A stretch of DNA of 64,000 nt from Xanthomonas sp. Leaf148 (lineage in GTDB: Bacteria; Pseudomonadota; Gammaproteobacteria; Xanthomonadales; Xanthomonadaceae): contig NZ_LMOP01000015.1 in assembly GCF_001423585.1 (NCBI RefSeq), positions 430-64,429 on the forward strand, in the 5' to 3' direction. The position numbers and the translations under genes were made by a program. Below, piece after piece: positions 8,637 through 17,564 of this stretch (positions are counted from its first letter, which is position 1; the number at the start of each line of letters is the position of its first letter). A model generated the notes under the pieces. The model made no database searches. It was not told the DNA's origin and saw only the letters and a program-made list of their open reading frames with translations.

Positions 8637-9122
8637 ATGCATGTCGCCTTTGTCGGCCTGGGTGCCAACCTGGGCCCGGCCGAGGCCAGCGTGCGCGAGG
8701 CCATCGCTGCGCTTGGCGCGCTGCCGCAGTCCGCGCTGATTGCGGCTTCGCGCCTGTACCGCACGCCGGCCTGGGGCCGCGAAGACCAGCCCGACTTCAT
8801 CAATGCCGTGGCGCAGCTGCGCACCGAGCTGGCGCCGCTGCCGCTGCTGGAGGGCTTGCTCGGCATCGAGCAGTCGTTCGGCCGCGAGCGTCGGGCCGGC
8901 GAGCGCTGGGGCCCGCGCACGCTGGATCTGGACCTGCTGCTCTACGCCGATCAAGTGATCGATCTGCCGCAGCTGCAGGTGCCGCACCCGCATCTGCACG
9001 CACGTGGCTTCGCGCTGCTGCCGCTTGCCGAGCTGGCGCCGGAGGCGATCATTCCAGGCCATGGAACAGTGCGGCACGTATTGCAGGCGATCGATGTCTG
9101 CGGGCTGGAGCCGATTGGGTAG
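8637..9122 (+). CDS. folK: 6-hydroxymethyl-7,8-dihydropterin pyrophosphokinase
   Basis: 161 residues, the normal HPPK length. It starts with VGLGANLGP, then [17 protein letters not shown], and the HPPK signature [13 protein letters not shown] near residue 95 supplies the Mg2+-binding Asp pair. It transfers pyrophosphate from ATP to hydroxymethyl-dihydropterin in folate synthesis. It is 3 bp behind pcnB and 35 bp ahead of panB, so pcnB-folK-panB-panC are probably cotranscribed. Confidence 0.95.
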   Translation: MHVAFVGLGANLGPAEASVREAIAALGALPQSALIAASRLYRTPAWGREDQPDFINAVAQLRTELAPLPLLEGLLGIEQSFGRERRAGERWGPRTLDLDLLLYADQVIDLPQLQVPHPHLHARGFALLPLAELAPEAIIPGHGTVRHVLQAIDVCGLEPIG

Positions 9123-9157
9123 ATAATGGCCGGCTTATCACCCCACGTAATGACTTC

Positions 9158-9973
9158 ATGAGCAGCCACGCCGACAGCAAGCCCTGGACCGTGCCCGCCT
9201 TGGCGCAGGCCAAGCGCGAGGGTCGAAAACTGGTGATGTTGACCGCCTACGACGCCGGGTTTGCGCGCAGCTTCGACGCCAATGGCGTGGACCTGATCCT
9301 GGTCGGCGACTCGCTCGGCATGGTGGTGCAGGGGCACGATTCCACCTTGCCGGTCACCACCGCCGACATGGTCTACCACACCGCCGCGGTCGCGCGCGTG
9401 CTGGAGCGGGCCTTGCTGGTGGCCGATCTGTCTTTCCAGGCCGATGCCACGCCCGAGCGTGCGCTCAATGCCGCCACCCAGCTGCTGCAAGCCGGTGCGG
9501 AGATGGTCAAGATCGAAGGCGCCGGGCACAAGCTCGACGTCATCCGTTACCTGGTGGAGCGCGAGATTCCGGTGTGCTCGCACCTGGGGCTCACCCCGCA
9601 ATCGGTGCTGCGGTTTGGCGGCTACAAGGTGCAGGGCCGCGGCGAAGCCGGCGAGCAATTGCGCCGCGATGCGCAGGCGGTAGTCGATGCAGGAGCCAGC
9701 CTGGTGGTGCTGGAATGCGTGCCCACGCCGATCGCCGCGCAGATCAGCGCCGACCTCAGCGTGCCCACCATCGGCATCGGTGCCGGCCCGGGCTGCGATG
9801 GCCAGGTGCTGGTGATGCACGACATGCTGGGTCTGGACAGCGGCCATCGCCGGCCCAAGTTCGTCAAGGATTTCCTGGCCGAAGGCGGTTCGGTGGCCGG
9901 CGCGGTGCGTGCCTATGCGCAGGCCGTTCGCGATGGCAGCTTCCCCGATGCAGAGCACGCGTACGCCGCATGA
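9158..9973 (+). CDS. panB: 3-methyl-2-oxobutanoate hydroxymethyltransferase
   Basis: 271 residues, matching the family. [19 protein letters not shown] near residue 45 carries a metal-binding Asp, and further family blocks include MVKIEGAGH and [10 protein letters not shown]. It makes ketopantoate from alpha-ketoisovalerate and methylene-THF, the first committed step to pantothenate. Its stop overlaps the panC start (ATGA at 9970-9973), implying translational coupling. Confidence 0.96.
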   Translation: MSSHADSKPWTVPALAQAKREGRKLVMLTAYDAGFARSFDANGVDLILVGDSLGMVVQGHDSTLPVTTADMVYHTAAVARVLERALLVADLSFQADATPERALNAATQLLQAGAEMVKIEGAGHKLDVIRYLVEREIPVCSHLGLTPQSVLRFGGYKVQGRGEAGEQLRRDAQAVVDAGASLVVLECVPTPIAAQISADLSVPTIGIGAGPGCDGQVLVMHDMLGLDSGHRRPKFVKDFLAEGGSVAGAVRAYAQAVRDGSFPDAEHAYAA

Positions 9974-10812
9974 TCCAGACCATTACCGATCTTTCCACCT
10001 TGCGCGCCCTGGTCACCGGCTGGAAGCGCGAAGGCCTGCGCGTGGCACTGGTGCCGACCATGGGCAACCTGCACGCAGGGCATTATTCGTTGGTGATGCT
10101 GGCGCGCCAGTATGCCGACCGCGTGGTGTCGAGCGTGTTCGTCAACCCGACCCAGTTCGGGCCCAATGAAGACTTCGCCCGTTACCCGCGCACGCCCGAA
10201 GCCGACCTGCGTGGGTTGGAGGACGCCGGTTGCGATGCGCTGTGGCTGCCGGACGTGGACACCATGTATCCGCTCGGCACCGCGTTGGCCACGCCGGTCC
10301 ACGCACCGGGCGTCAGCGATGTGCTGGAAGGCGTGTGCCGGCCGGGGCATTTCGATGGCGTCTGCACGGTGGTGGCGCGTCTGTTCAACCAGGTGCAGCC
10401 GGATGTAGCCGCATTCGGCAAGAAGGACTACCAACAGCTGGCGGTGATCCGGCAGATGGCGGCCGACCTCGCATTTCCGATCGAGATCCTGGGCGGCAGC
10501 ATCGTGCGTGAAGCCGACGGCCTGGCGATGAGCTCGCGTAACCAGTATCTGTCGGCCGAGGATCGGCCCGTGTCGGCACAGATCCGCAAGGTGCTGCTGC
10601 AGATGCGCGACAGGTACACCGCCGGCACGCCACGCGCGCAGGTTGAAGAAAGCGCCGTGCAGGCGCTGGAACAGGCCGGTTTCCGAGTCGATTACGCGGT
10701 GGTACGCCTGCCCGATCTGAACGAGCCGGGCGACAGCAATGCCGGTGCGCGTGTGGCCTTGGTCGCCGCGCGTCTGGGCGCGACGCGGCTGATCGACAAC
10801 CTGGAATTCTGA
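9970..10812 (+). CDS. panC: Pantothenate synthetase
   Basis: 280 residues, the usual size. [11 protein letters not shown] near residue 30 is the nucleotidyl-transfer signature. [22 protein letters not shown] and SSRNQYLS are conserved ATP and substrate contacts. It joins pantoate and beta-alanine using ATP. The ATG overlaps the panB stop by 4 bp. An earlier in-frame start inside panB is not needed because homology begins at MIQTI. PanD, which supplies beta-alanine, is encoded 177 bp downstream. Confidence 0.96.
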   Translation: MIQTITDLSTLRALVTGWKREGLRVALVPTMGNLHAGHYSLVMLARQYADRVVSSVFVNPTQFGPNEDFARYPRTPEADLRGLEDAGCDALWLPDVDTMYPLGTALATPVHAPGVSDVLEGVCRPGHFDGVCTVVARLFNQVQPDVAAFGKKDYQQLAVIRQMAADLAFPIEILGGSIVREADGLAMSSRNQYLSAEDRPVSAQIRKVLLQMRDRYTAGTPRAQVEESAVQALEQAGFRVDYAVVRLPDLNEPGDSNAGARVALVAARLGATRLIDNLEF

Positions 10813-10989
10813 GACTGCCCGGATCGCCGCGTGCTGCCGCGCTGAGCGGTGGCGGCAAGCGCGCGATCCAGGGCCAAAGGTCCTGCCTCACCGCCGCCTG
10901 AAGCCCTCACCAGCGGCCGCGCGGCACCCGGGTGAGCGCGGGCGCTTTCCGCTAAAATGCCATCTTTCCTTTCGTTGTTGCCTGCGTCC

Positions 10990-11370
10990 ATGCACCTGTC
11001 CCTGCTCAAAGCCAAGATCCACCGCGCCACCGTCACTCACTCCGAGCTCAATTACGAAGGCTCGATCGCCATCGACGGCCTGCTGCTGGAAGCGACCGGC
11101 ATCCGCGAATTCGAACAGGTCCACATCTGGGACGTCACCAACGGTGCGCGCTTCAGCACCTACGCTATCCGTGCCGAAGAAGGCAGCGGCATCCTGTCGC
11201 TCAACGGCGGTGCTGCGCGTCACGTGCAAGTGGGCGATCTGATCATCGTGGCTGCGTTTGCCAGCATGAGCGAAGACGAAGCCAAGACCTTCAAGCCCAA
11301 TCTGGTATATGTGGACGCGCACAACGCAATCTCCCACACCAACCACAGCATCCCCACGCAGGCCGCATGA
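10990..11370 (+). CDS. panD: Aspartate 1-decarboxylase, pyruvoyl type
   Basis: 126 residues. The proenzyme N-terminus [13 protein letters not shown] is typical. Self-cleavage would occur at Gly24-Ser25 in NYEGSIAID, creating the pyruvoyl group that decarboxylates aspartate to beta-alanine. WDVTNGARF (near residue 50) is also conserved. ATG 10990 is chosen; the upstream in-frame ATG 10957 would add eleven residues absent from the family. It completes the pantothenate set begun by panB-panC and overlaps pgi by 4 bp. Confidence 0.95.
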   Translation: MHLSLLKAKIHRATVTHSELNYEGSIAIDGLLLEATGIREFEQVHIWDVTNGARFSTYAIRAEEGSGILSLNGGAARHVQVGDLIIVAAFASMSEDEAKTFKPNLVYVDAHNAISHTNHSIPTQAA

Positions 11371-12881
11371 CACAGACCAACGGATTCGACGCGCTTCACG
11401 CCCACGCCCAGCGCCTGCGCGGCGCTGCCATCCCCGCATTGCTTGCCGCCGAGCCGGAACGGCCGACGCAGTACGCCAGGCAAGTCGGTCCGTTGTATTT
11501 CAATTTCGCGCGTCAGAAGTACGACCGCGCCGCGCTCGACGCACTGTTCGCCATCGCGCGCGAGCGCGATCTAGCCGGTGCATTCCAGCGCCTGTTCCGT
11601 GGCGAGCAGGTCAACGTCACCGAGCAGCGCGCTGCATTGCACACCGCGTTGCGTGGCGATCTGACCGACGCGCCGGTGGCCTCTGAGGCTTATGCCACCG
11701 CTGCAGAAGTGCGCCAGCGCATGGGTGCGTTGATCGAGCAACTCGAAGCCACCGACGTCACCGATATCGTCAGTGTCGGCATTGGTGGGTCGGACCTGGG
11801 CCCGCGTCTGGTGGCCGATGCATTGCGTCCGGTGACCGGTGCACGCTTCCGCGTGCATTTCGTGTCCAACGTCGATGGCGCCGCCATGCAGCGCACGCTG
11901 GCCACGCTGGACCCGGCACGCACCGCCGGCATCCTGATTTCCAAGACCTTCGGCACCCAGGAAACGCTGCTCAACGGCGGCATCCTGCATGCCTGGTTGG
12001 GCGGCAGCGAGCGCCTGTTTGCCGTGAGCGCCAACCCCGAGCGCGCGGCCAAGGCATTCGACATCGCACCGAGCCGCGTGCTGCCGATGTGGGATTGGGT
12101 CGGCGGGCGCTATTCGTTGTGGTCGGCGGTCGGTTTCCCGATTGCGCTGGCGATCGGCTTCGAACGTTTCGAACAGCTGCTCGAAGGCGCCGCGCAGTTC
12201 GATGCGCATGCGCTCAACACGCCGCTGGAAGAAAACGTCGCGGTGCTGCACGGGCTGACTGCAGTGTGGAACCGCAATCTGCTCGGCAGCGCCACGCATG
12301 CGGTGATGACCTACGACCAGCGCCTGGCCCTGCTGCCGGCGTACCTGCAGCAGCTGGTGATGGAGAGCCTGGGCAAGCACGTCAAGCTCGATGGCTCGGC
12401 GGTCGACAGCGACACCGTGGCGGTGTGGTGGGGCGGCGCGGGCACCGATGTGCAGCACAGCTTTTTCCAGGCGCTGCATCAGGGCACCAGCGTGGTGCCG
12501 GCCGATTTCATCGGCACTGTGCACAACGACGACCCGTATGCCGAGAACCACGTGGCCCTGATGGCCAATGTGCTGGCGCAGACCGAAGCGCTGGCCAATG
12601 GTCAGGACAGCAGCGATCCGCACCGTAGCTATCCGGGAGGCCGTCCGAGCACGGTGATCCTGCTCGATGCGCTCACTCCGCAGGCGCTGGGCGCATTGAT
12701 CTCGATGTACGAGCACAGCGTCTACGTGCAATCGGTGATATGGGGCATCAACGCGTTCGACCAGTTCGGTGTGGAGCTGGGCAAGCAGCTGGCCAGCCAG
12801 CTGTTGCCGGCACTGAAGGGCGAGTCGGCCGACGTCGCCGACCCGGTGACGCGCGAGCTGCTGAGCAAGTTGCGCGGCTGA
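11367..12881 (+). CDS. pgi: Glucose-6-phosphate isomerase
   Basis: 504 residues. Phosphate-binding [13 protein letters not shown] near residue 135, [10 protein letters not shown] near 195, the catalytic Glu region MESLGKHV near 335, [21 protein letters not shown] near 355 and QFGVELGK near 470 are all present. It interconverts glucose-6-P and fructose-6-P in the cytoplasm. Its ATG overlaps the panD stop (ATGA), so the two are coupled although their pathways differ. A hairpin terminator follows. Confidence 0.97.
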   Translation: MTQTNGFDALHAHAQRLRGAAIPALLAAEPERPTQYARQVGPLYFNFARQKYDRAALDALFAIARERDLAGAFQRLFRGEQVNVTEQRAALHTALRGDLTDAPVASEAYATAAEVRQRMGALIEQLEATDVTDIVSVGIGGSDLGPRLVADALRPVTGARFRVHFVSNVDGAAMQRTLATLDPARTAGILISKTFGTQETLLNGGILHAWLGGSERLFAVSANPERAAKAFDIAPSRVLPMWDWVGGRYSLWSAVGFPIALAIGFERFEQLLEGAAQFDAHALNTPLEENVAVLHGLTAVWNRNLLGSATHAVMTYDQRLALLPAYLQQLVMESLGKHVKLDGSAVDSDTVAVWWGGAGTDVQHSFFQALHQGTSVVPADFIGTVHNDDPYAENHVALMANVLAQTEALANGQDSSDPHRSYPGGRPSTVILLDALTPQALGALISMYEHSVYVQSVIWGINAFDQFGVELGKQLASQLLPALKGESADVADPVTRELLSKLRG

Positions 12882-12908
12882 GCCGCCGCACAGCTGTAGC
12901 GTCAAACG

Positions 12909-12930
12909 ACGGGGCCTGCGGGCCCCGTTT
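12909..12930 (+). terminator. Terminator after pgi
   Basis: An 8-bp GC-rich stem (ACGGGGCC with GGCCCCGT) around TGCG, followed by TTT, 28 bp after the pgi stop. Confidence 0.75.
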
Positions 12931-13094
12931 CAGTTTGGGCGGCTAACAAAACGACGGCGCTCGCCGCCAGGTGGGCGCGGCCGGTGCTGGGTACGGCGTA
13001 TGTACTCATAAGTTCTGAGTGCGCCGTTTGCACCCACTTGATGATTGCCCACTACGGTTTTTAGCCGCTCTCGTTTAGGGTTTGGCGTGGAATA

Positions 13095-13125
13095 GTCCAA
13101 AATGGACAAATTTCCCAAAATGGGC
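13095..13125. promoter_or_regulatory. Twin palindromic operators before the toxin-antitoxin pair
   Basis: GTCCAAAATGGAC (13095-13107) and CCCAAAATGGG (13114-13124) share the AAAAT core and are spaced 18 bp start to start, i.e. nearly two helical turns. They end 44 bp before the Phd-type antitoxin start. Phd/YefM antitoxins usually bind paired palindromes in their own promoter, so this is a good candidate autoregulatory site. Confidence 0.65.
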
Positions 13126-13168
13126 ATTTGGGCGTAGCCTGGGGTCACTCACTTCGCAGGACCGCCCC

Positions 13169-13513
13169 ATGTCCCGTCATCAGGACTTGCCCGAGCTCGA
13201 AAAAGCGCCAGCGGCCGACATCAAGATCAAGGGCTGGCCCAGCCTGATGCGCAAGGTGCGCACCCACGGCGCGGTGGTCATCACCAATCACAATCACCCC
13301 GAAGCAGTGGTGGTGGATGCGGAGGAATACCGGCATCTGGTGCGGCAGGCCAGCGCGCTTGCCGATGCGGCCACGCGCGCGCAGTCGCTGCAGGCCTTGC
13401 AGGTCAGATTCGACGCGCATCTTGCCGCGGTTACCGATGGCGCGGTGCTGGGACAGGTGATCGCCAAGCCCGCACGTCGTGGCCGCAAGATTCCCTTGGG
13501 TCCGTCGCTCTGA
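13169..13513 (+). CDS. Phd/YefM-family antitoxin
   Basis: 114 residues. The N-terminal half (DIKIKGWPSLMRKV ... GAVVITNHNHPEAVVVDAEEY) matches the Phd/YefM DNA-binding fold, with the strand pair and the 'pEaVVVda.eY' turn. The C-terminal half is helical and charged, ending RRGRKIPLG, and presumably wraps the toxin. ATG 13169 is chosen because homology begins there; an upstream in-frame ATG at 13082 would read through the palindromic operators. It is 3 bp from the zeta-like toxin gene. It should neutralise that toxin and repress the promoter; both are inferred from the family. Confidence 0.85.
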   Translation: MSRHQDLPELEKAPAADIKIKGWPSLMRKVRTHGAVVITNHNHPEAVVVDAEEYRHLVRQASALADAATRAQSLQALQVRFDAHLAAVTDGAVLGQVIAKPARRGRKIPLGPSL

Positions 13514-13516
13514 TCG

Positions 13517-14143
13517 ATGGGACATATTCTGGTACTGGCCGGCGTCAACGGCGCCGGCAAGAGTTCGCTGCTGGGCACCTTGCTGCAGGAAGACGGTGCC
13601 ACCTGGTTCAACCCGGATGCCTTCACCCGGCAACTGGTGGAGCAGGGCTGGACGTTGGAAGAGGCCAATGCCCAGGCTTGGCAGGAAGGTGTGCGACGGC
13701 TTCGCCAGGCAATGGCGGACGGCAGCGATTACGCCTTCGAAACAACATTGGGCGCAACCACCATCCCGCGCTTGCTGCGCGAGGCCTGTGAACGGCACAC
13801 GGTGGCAGTCTGGTTCTGTGGCTTGTCGACGGTGGAGCTGCATATCGAACGCGTTGCGGCACGGGTCGCCGGCGGAGGTCATGCGATCGCCGAGCACAAG
13901 ATCCGCGAGCGTTTCGATGCCTCGCGCGCCAATCTGATCGCCTTGCTGCCGCATCTGTCGGTGCTGCACGTCTACGACAACAGCGCCGCTGCCGATGCAT
14001 CGGGGCAGGCCGAGCCGCTGCTGGTACTGGAACTGGATCGGGCCGGTCTGCATTATCCGCAGACGCCCGCAGAGCTGGCACAGGTACCGGAATGGTCCAA
14101 GCCCATCGTGATGGCAGCACTGGAAAAGCATCGCGTGTTTTGA
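13517..14143 (+). CDS. Zeta-like toxin (P-loop kinase)
   Basis: 208 residues. Walker A GVNGAGKSS is at residues 9-17. FNPDAF near residue 35 supplies the catalytic Asp, FETTLGATT near 75 is the substrate-binding ETTL block, and the Arg-rich IAEHKIRERFDASRANL helix near 130 contributes transfer-state arginines. Zeta toxins phosphorylate UDP-N-acetylglucosamine (or small related substrates), blocking peptidoglycan synthesis. Classic zeta toxins pair with epsilon antitoxin; here the partner is Phd-like and encoded 3 bp upstream. The 'zeta toxin family' assignment is solid, the substrate is not shown by sequence. Confidence 0.8.
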   Translation: MGHILVLAGVNGAGKSSLLGTLLQEDGATWFNPDAFTRQLVEQGWTLEEANAQAWQEGVRRLRQAMADGSDYAFETTLGATTIPRLLREACERHTVAVWFCGLSTVELHIERVAARVAGGGHAIAEHKIRERFDASRANLIALLPHLSVLHVYDNSAAADASGQAEPLLVLELDRAGLHYPQTPAELAQVPEWSKPIVMAALEKHRVF

Positions 14144-14155
14144 AGCGTGCATCCG

Positions 14156-14322
14156 GTCCTGTAAGCGGTGAGGGCGCCGCGCGCCCGACTCACTCCGCTT
14201 CTGACTGTATCCAAACGCCTCTACGACTCAAATCCTTTGCCGCTTTTGCATCTTGTGTCTGGATGGAATTAGATATTTCGGATAGATCAGATGCAGAGCG
14301 AATGATTTACAGCCTGGCTGCA
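14156..14322 (+). repeat. Diverged direct repeat, copy A
   Basis: The stretch shares with copy B an ordered set of blocks: GCGGT(G/A)AGGGC, CGACTCACTC, TGACTGTATC, CATCTTGTGTCT(G/A)GATGGAAT and CAGAGCGAAT. By eye about 65-70 percent of positions agree. Confidence 0.65.
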
Positions 14323-14327
14323 GGGCC

Positions 14328-14427
14328 CTTGCCCGCCCACCCTCGCGGGACACGCCGCAAGTACATCTGTGTAGGCTCTTACGCGGCATCCATGCCGCGT
14401 AAGGTCCCGCGACGGTGGGCGGGCAAG
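14328..14427. repeat. Nested inverted-repeat (palindromic) element 1
   Basis: The outer arms 14328-14351 and 14404-14427 are 24 bp each with a single mismatch. Inside lies a perfect 12-bp palindrome (14378-14389 with 14392-14403) centred on GGCATCCATGCC. Transcribed, it would form a long cruciform-like hairpin. Confidence 0.85.
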
Positions 14428-14579
14428 GACCGGTCGGGAATGTCGGTCCGCATGGTGCAAGCAATGCGTGATGTATGTTGTTTGGATCATCGTGGTTTCG
14501 GTTAGCTTTCCAACGCAAGCCGAGCCATCAATAAGCTTTCAAAGAAGCAACCGACTAACTTTCTGGTGCGGTGTCCTCA

Positions 14580-14658
14580 CCGCTTGCGGGACCGTGTGGC
14601 GGCATGGATGCCGCCACCGAGCCCCCAGGGACGGGTTCACGGCGTGTCCCGCGAGCGG
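14580..14658. repeat. Nested inverted-repeat element 2
   Basis: The outer arms 14580-14592 and 14646-14658 match at 12 of 13 positions. The inner perfect palindrome TGGCGGCAT/ATGCCGCCA lies at 14597-14616. The architecture (GCGGGAC outer arm, GGCAT centre) parallels element 1, so they appear to be two members of one family. Confidence 0.75.
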
Positions 14659-14806
14659 TAAGGGCACCGTGCCCTCGACTCACTCAGCTTTTGACTGTAT
14701 CTAGACACCTCTACCACTTGGATCCGTGGCTGCTTTTTCATCTTGTGTCTAGATGGAATGAGACAGTCGGATGGATCAAAAACAGAGCGAATAATCTGCA
14801 GCGTGC
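14646..14806 (+). repeat. Diverged direct repeat, copy B
   Basis: Second copy of the element at 14156-14322, in the same orientation and about 490 bp downstream. It overlaps the right arm of inverted-repeat element 2, which suggests arm plus tail form one composite repeat unit. Confidence 0.65.
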
Positions 14807-14947
14807 AACACCATTGCATTCATTATTAGGCGAGTGCTCGCTACGTTGTGTCAGTCGCTCAACATCTGTGCCGCAGGCAGGCCGCGATTGCACAGACGGG
14901 CGCCGATCTCCGAGCCTCGACAGGCATCGGTGTTGCAGAACAAACGC

Positions 14948-15061
14948 GTTGCCGAATTGCAGAAATGCAGGTTGCCGAATTGCAAAAATGCAAATGGATT
15001 GGATTCAACGCATTGCGTTGTCCGCATGAGATAGCCCTACACCAGAGATAGCCGTACACCA
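14948..15061. repeat. Two short tandem duplications
   Basis: GTTGCCGAATTGCAGAAATG plus three bases is repeated immediately (14948-14970 and 14971-14993, two mismatches). GAGATAGCCCTACACCA is repeated at 15028-15044 and 15045-15061 with one mismatch. Confidence 0.85.
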
Positions 15062-15120
15062 GCGCGCCCTCGTGCAAGCGTCCGTCGTCCATCGCCCAGT
15101 TGAAACGACAGAAAGACGGC

Positions 15121-15155
15121 GTCGCTCGCAGCGCTTTGCCAGCACTGCGAGCGAC
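15121..15155 (-). terminator. Hairpin downstream of phoX
   Basis: GTCGCTCGCAG (15121-15131) pairs perfectly with CTGCGAGCGAC (15145-15155). It lies 13 bp past the phoX stop on the minus strand and is followed there by a modest CTTTCTG stretch, so it may terminate or protect the phoX message. Confidence 0.55.
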
Positions 15156-15167
15156 GACAACCTGCGC

Positions 15168-17123
15168 TTACGCCTTGCTCAATTGCACTGCCACCGGGTC
15201 GCCGGTGAGATACCCCACTGCGGCGCCAAAGCGGTTCTTGTAATTGGCTCGCACCAGCGGGTCCAGGGTGGCCTTCACGGTGTCGTGCAGCGGGGTTTCC
15301 CAATCGCCGGGGTGCTGGAAGTTACTCATCACGTAGGTCCAACCGTGGATCTGGTCGACCGCATGCAGTCCGGTGGATTCGGCGCCGGCCGGCACCGACA
15401 GCACGCGTGTCAGTGCGCCGCTGTCCACGTTGTAGGCCCACAGGAAGTTGTTGACGTGCAGGCTGCTGTCTTCGCCGATGAACAAGGTGCGCAGCGCTTC
15501 GGAGAACTTGAGATTGTCCGGGTTGGCCAGGCGTTCCGGGTCGGCGAGATTGCCCAGTGCATCGGCGCTGGCCAGGTCATGGCCGGTGAGCGCGGCCGGG
15601 GCGGCCATGTCGATCGGTACCCAGTCGCTGTGGATCGTCGCACCGTGGCTGTCGCGCTGCCCGCCACGTAGATTCAAGGCGTACACCGCGCCGGATTCCG
15701 GGCCTTGCACTTTCACGTCGCCCGAGCCGTTGAGCATGCTGGTGACGATGTAGGACATCGCCATGTAGGCGACCTTGTCCTTTGCATTGACGGTAGTGCC
15801 TTCGAGCTTGGTAAAGCCCAGACTGCCGCCGGCCAATGCCGCGTAGCGGTGGGTTTCCAGGTACGTGGCGGCCTTTTCCATGCCGGGCTTGATGCGGATC
15901 CAGTTGAAGGTGCCGTTGAACGGGATCTTGGTGAAGCTGGCATCGCCTGGGTCGCTCAGATGCACGTCGAGAATGTCGTCGGCGGTGAGACGGTCGGCCA
16001 TCGCCTGGATCTCGGCGCTGGTGGCGTGACCCAACTTGATCCAGCTCAGTGTGGCCGCACCCGGGCCAATGCCCGAGGTCTGGTGCCACTTGCCGACATA
16101 CAAGGTGCCAGCCGATAGATCCGCCTTGCGGTCGGCGATGAACATGAAAAGCCCGCCGTTGGTGGCGTCGTCGCCCATCAGTACGGTGCGTTGGTCTGGC
16201 ATCACCTGCACCAGTTCGTGCGAGATGCGGCCCAGGCAGTAGTGCTTGCGCACGCTCCCGGTGCCATCCGGGTGCACGGTGATCTCCGGCAGGTGGCCGT
16301 AGTGATACGGGTTGGCCTTGGTCGGGTCGCCGTAGAGATGCGTGCTGTAGCTGCGGAACTGGGTATTGCCGGCCAGCGCGGTGGCGTCGGGTTCGTACTC
16401 TTCGCTGGACAGGTGGGTATTCCACGGCGACAGGCTGGCGCCGCAGGTGGTCCATAGCCCGTGCACCGGCGCGGTGTCGACGTTGTGGTACTTCACCAGC
16501 GACAGCTTGCCGGTGGCTGGGTCCTGGTCCAGCGTCAGCACCGCGATCGGCGCGGGCAGATGGCGATTGGTGTCGTTGCCGGCCTGGTCGCGGGTGGTGT
16601 ATTCGAACTGCACCACCGCAAACACGTGATTGCCCTTGACTCCGTTTACCTTGGCATTGGGCAGGGTCAGCAGCGACGAGCCGTCCGGGCAGTCGGAAAA
16701 GAACGGGCGCTCGGCGCCGGGCTTGGAGCGGTCGATGATGGGGCGATGCTGGATGTCGTAATAGCCGCCGGCCAGCACGGTGCCGCCCTTGCCGTCGGGC
16801 ACCTGATCGCCGGTGACGAAGAACGGGTGGTAGGCCAATGCGTAGCGCTGGGTACTGCCGTCGCTGCGGGCCACGGTCAGTGCCGAGCCCACCGTGGTGG
16901 TGGCCATCGCGGCCGGGTTGGCCAGGCTGGGCGCAGGCATGCCATGGAAGGTGGCCGAGACCAGACGGGTGGGGTTTTCCGATGGCCGCAACCCACGCGC
17001 GGCCATGGCGGCACCGCCAAGTTGCTGGAGCGCGGCGGCGCTGGCGCTGCCGAGCGGCAACAGGGGAACGGCCGCCAGCAGTTGCATGAGGCGGCGACGG
17101 GAGGGGTCGGGGGAGGCAGACAT
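15168..17123 (-). CDS. phoX: PhoX-family alkaline phosphatase (DUF839), Tat-exported
   Basis: 651 residues. The N-terminus has SRRRLMQLL followed by a hydrophobic Ala/Leu stretch, a Tat-type signal. The rest matches PhoX: the GNHVFAVVQFEYTTRD region, LSSEEYEPD near residue 250, HYGHLPEITV, a long beta-propeller body, and GEDSSLHVNNFLWAYN near 575. PhoX enzymes are Ca/Fe-dependent phosphomonoesterases that release phosphate in the periplasm or outside the cell. ATG 17123 has CTGGAG 6 bp upstream, better than TTG 17144. A Pho-box-like site 75 bp upstream suggests PhoB induction under phosphate limitation. Confidence 0.88.
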   Translation of the reverse strand: MSASPDPSRRRLMQLLAAVPLLPLGSASAAALQQLGGAAMAARGLRPSENPTRLVSATFHGMPAPSLANPAAMATTTVGSALTVARSDGSTQRYALAYHPFFVTGDQVPDGKGGTVLAGGYYDIQHRPIIDRSKPGAERPFFSDCPDGSSLLTLPNAKVNGVKGNHVFAVVQFEYTTRDQAGNDTNRHLPAPIAVLTLDQDPATGKLSLVKYHNVDTAPVHGLWTTCGASLSPWNTHLSSEEYEPDATALAGNTQFRSYSTHLYGDPTKANPYHYGHLPEITVHPDGTGSVRKHYCLGRISHELVQVMPDQRTVLMGDDATNGGLFMFIADRKADLSAGTLYVGKWHQTSGIGPGAATLSWIKLGHATSAEIQAMADRLTADDILDVHLSDPGDASFTKIPFNGTFNWIRIKPGMEKAATYLETHRYAALAGGSLGFTKLEGTTVNAKDKVAYMAMSYIVTSMLNGSGDVKVQGPESGAVYALNLRGGQRDSHGATIHSDWVPIDMAAPAALTGHDLASADALGNLADPERLANPDNLKFSEALRTLFIGEDSSLHVNNFLWAYNVDSGALTRVLSVPAGAESTGLHAVDQIHGWTYVMSNFQHPGDWETPLHDTVKATLDPLVRANYKNRFGAAVGYLTGDPVAVQLSKA

Positions 17124-17564
17124 CGGAACTCCAGGCAAAGACAACGATCAACGATGGCCGGTGGCGCATCGGCAAGCGGGTCACGCTAGGCCCGGGATAT
17201 GACAGTTGTTTGACGGCGAGCTCACCCGTTGGCGTCGGTTCGGATGCCGCGCGCAAAGCGGGCGCGGCCAGTCCGTTGCGAGGCGCGGCGCCTGCGCAGT
17301 GCGGTCCGAGCCCGGTGGTGCGATGCAGCAAAGTGCGAGATGGGCCAAGGCCAAGCGGCGCGCCGGATTTGGCGATTTTCCGTGGTTTGACAGGTGCTGT
17401 CGGTATTCCAAGGCTATAGCCCCGGCCAATAAGTTGGCCGTCATTCGGCATACGGGCGGGCGTGGTTGACAGGGTAGGGGAATCACGCAAGCGTACGCCG
17501 CCTAATGGCCTGCGGCGTAACGCATCGCCGTGGGAGAACCACCCTGGAGACCCGGATCTTGGAC
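17124..17564. other. Divergent intergenic region phoX / GH3 glucosidase
   Basis: 441 bp with no credible gene. It contains the Pho-box candidate near the phoX side. A TTGACA at 17466-17471 is in the orientation of the glucosidase gene, but I see no good -10 at the right distance. Confidence 0.5.
17199..17216 (-). promoter_or_regulatory. Putative Pho box (PhoB site) upstream of phoX
   Basis: On the minus strand the site reads CCGTCAAACAACTGTCAT: two 7-bp direct repeats separated by 4 bp. The second is a perfect CTGTCAT and the first matches at five of seven. This is the standard Pho-box layout. It is 75 bp before the phoX start, a sensible position for PhoB activation. Confidence 0.65.

Larger units (their letters stand above)
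14144..15120. other. About 1 kb without a gene, rich in repeats and palindromes
   Basis: No credible coding frame on either strand. It holds two diverged ~165-bp direct repeats (14156-14322, 14646-14806), two nested inverted-repeat elements between them, a 23-bp tandem duplication (14948-14993) and a 17-bp tandem duplication (15028-15061). It looks like a cluster of intergenic repeat elements rather than a decayed gene. Confidence 0.7.

Noticed and set aside
7311..9077. 588-codon minus-strand frame opposite pcnB and folK
   Set aside because: Antisense shadow of two well-recognised genes; low-complexity translation with no RBS or motif.
17466..17471. TTGACA as the -35 of the GH3 glucosidase promoter
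   Set aside because: No acceptable -10 at 16-18 bp spacing could be found.
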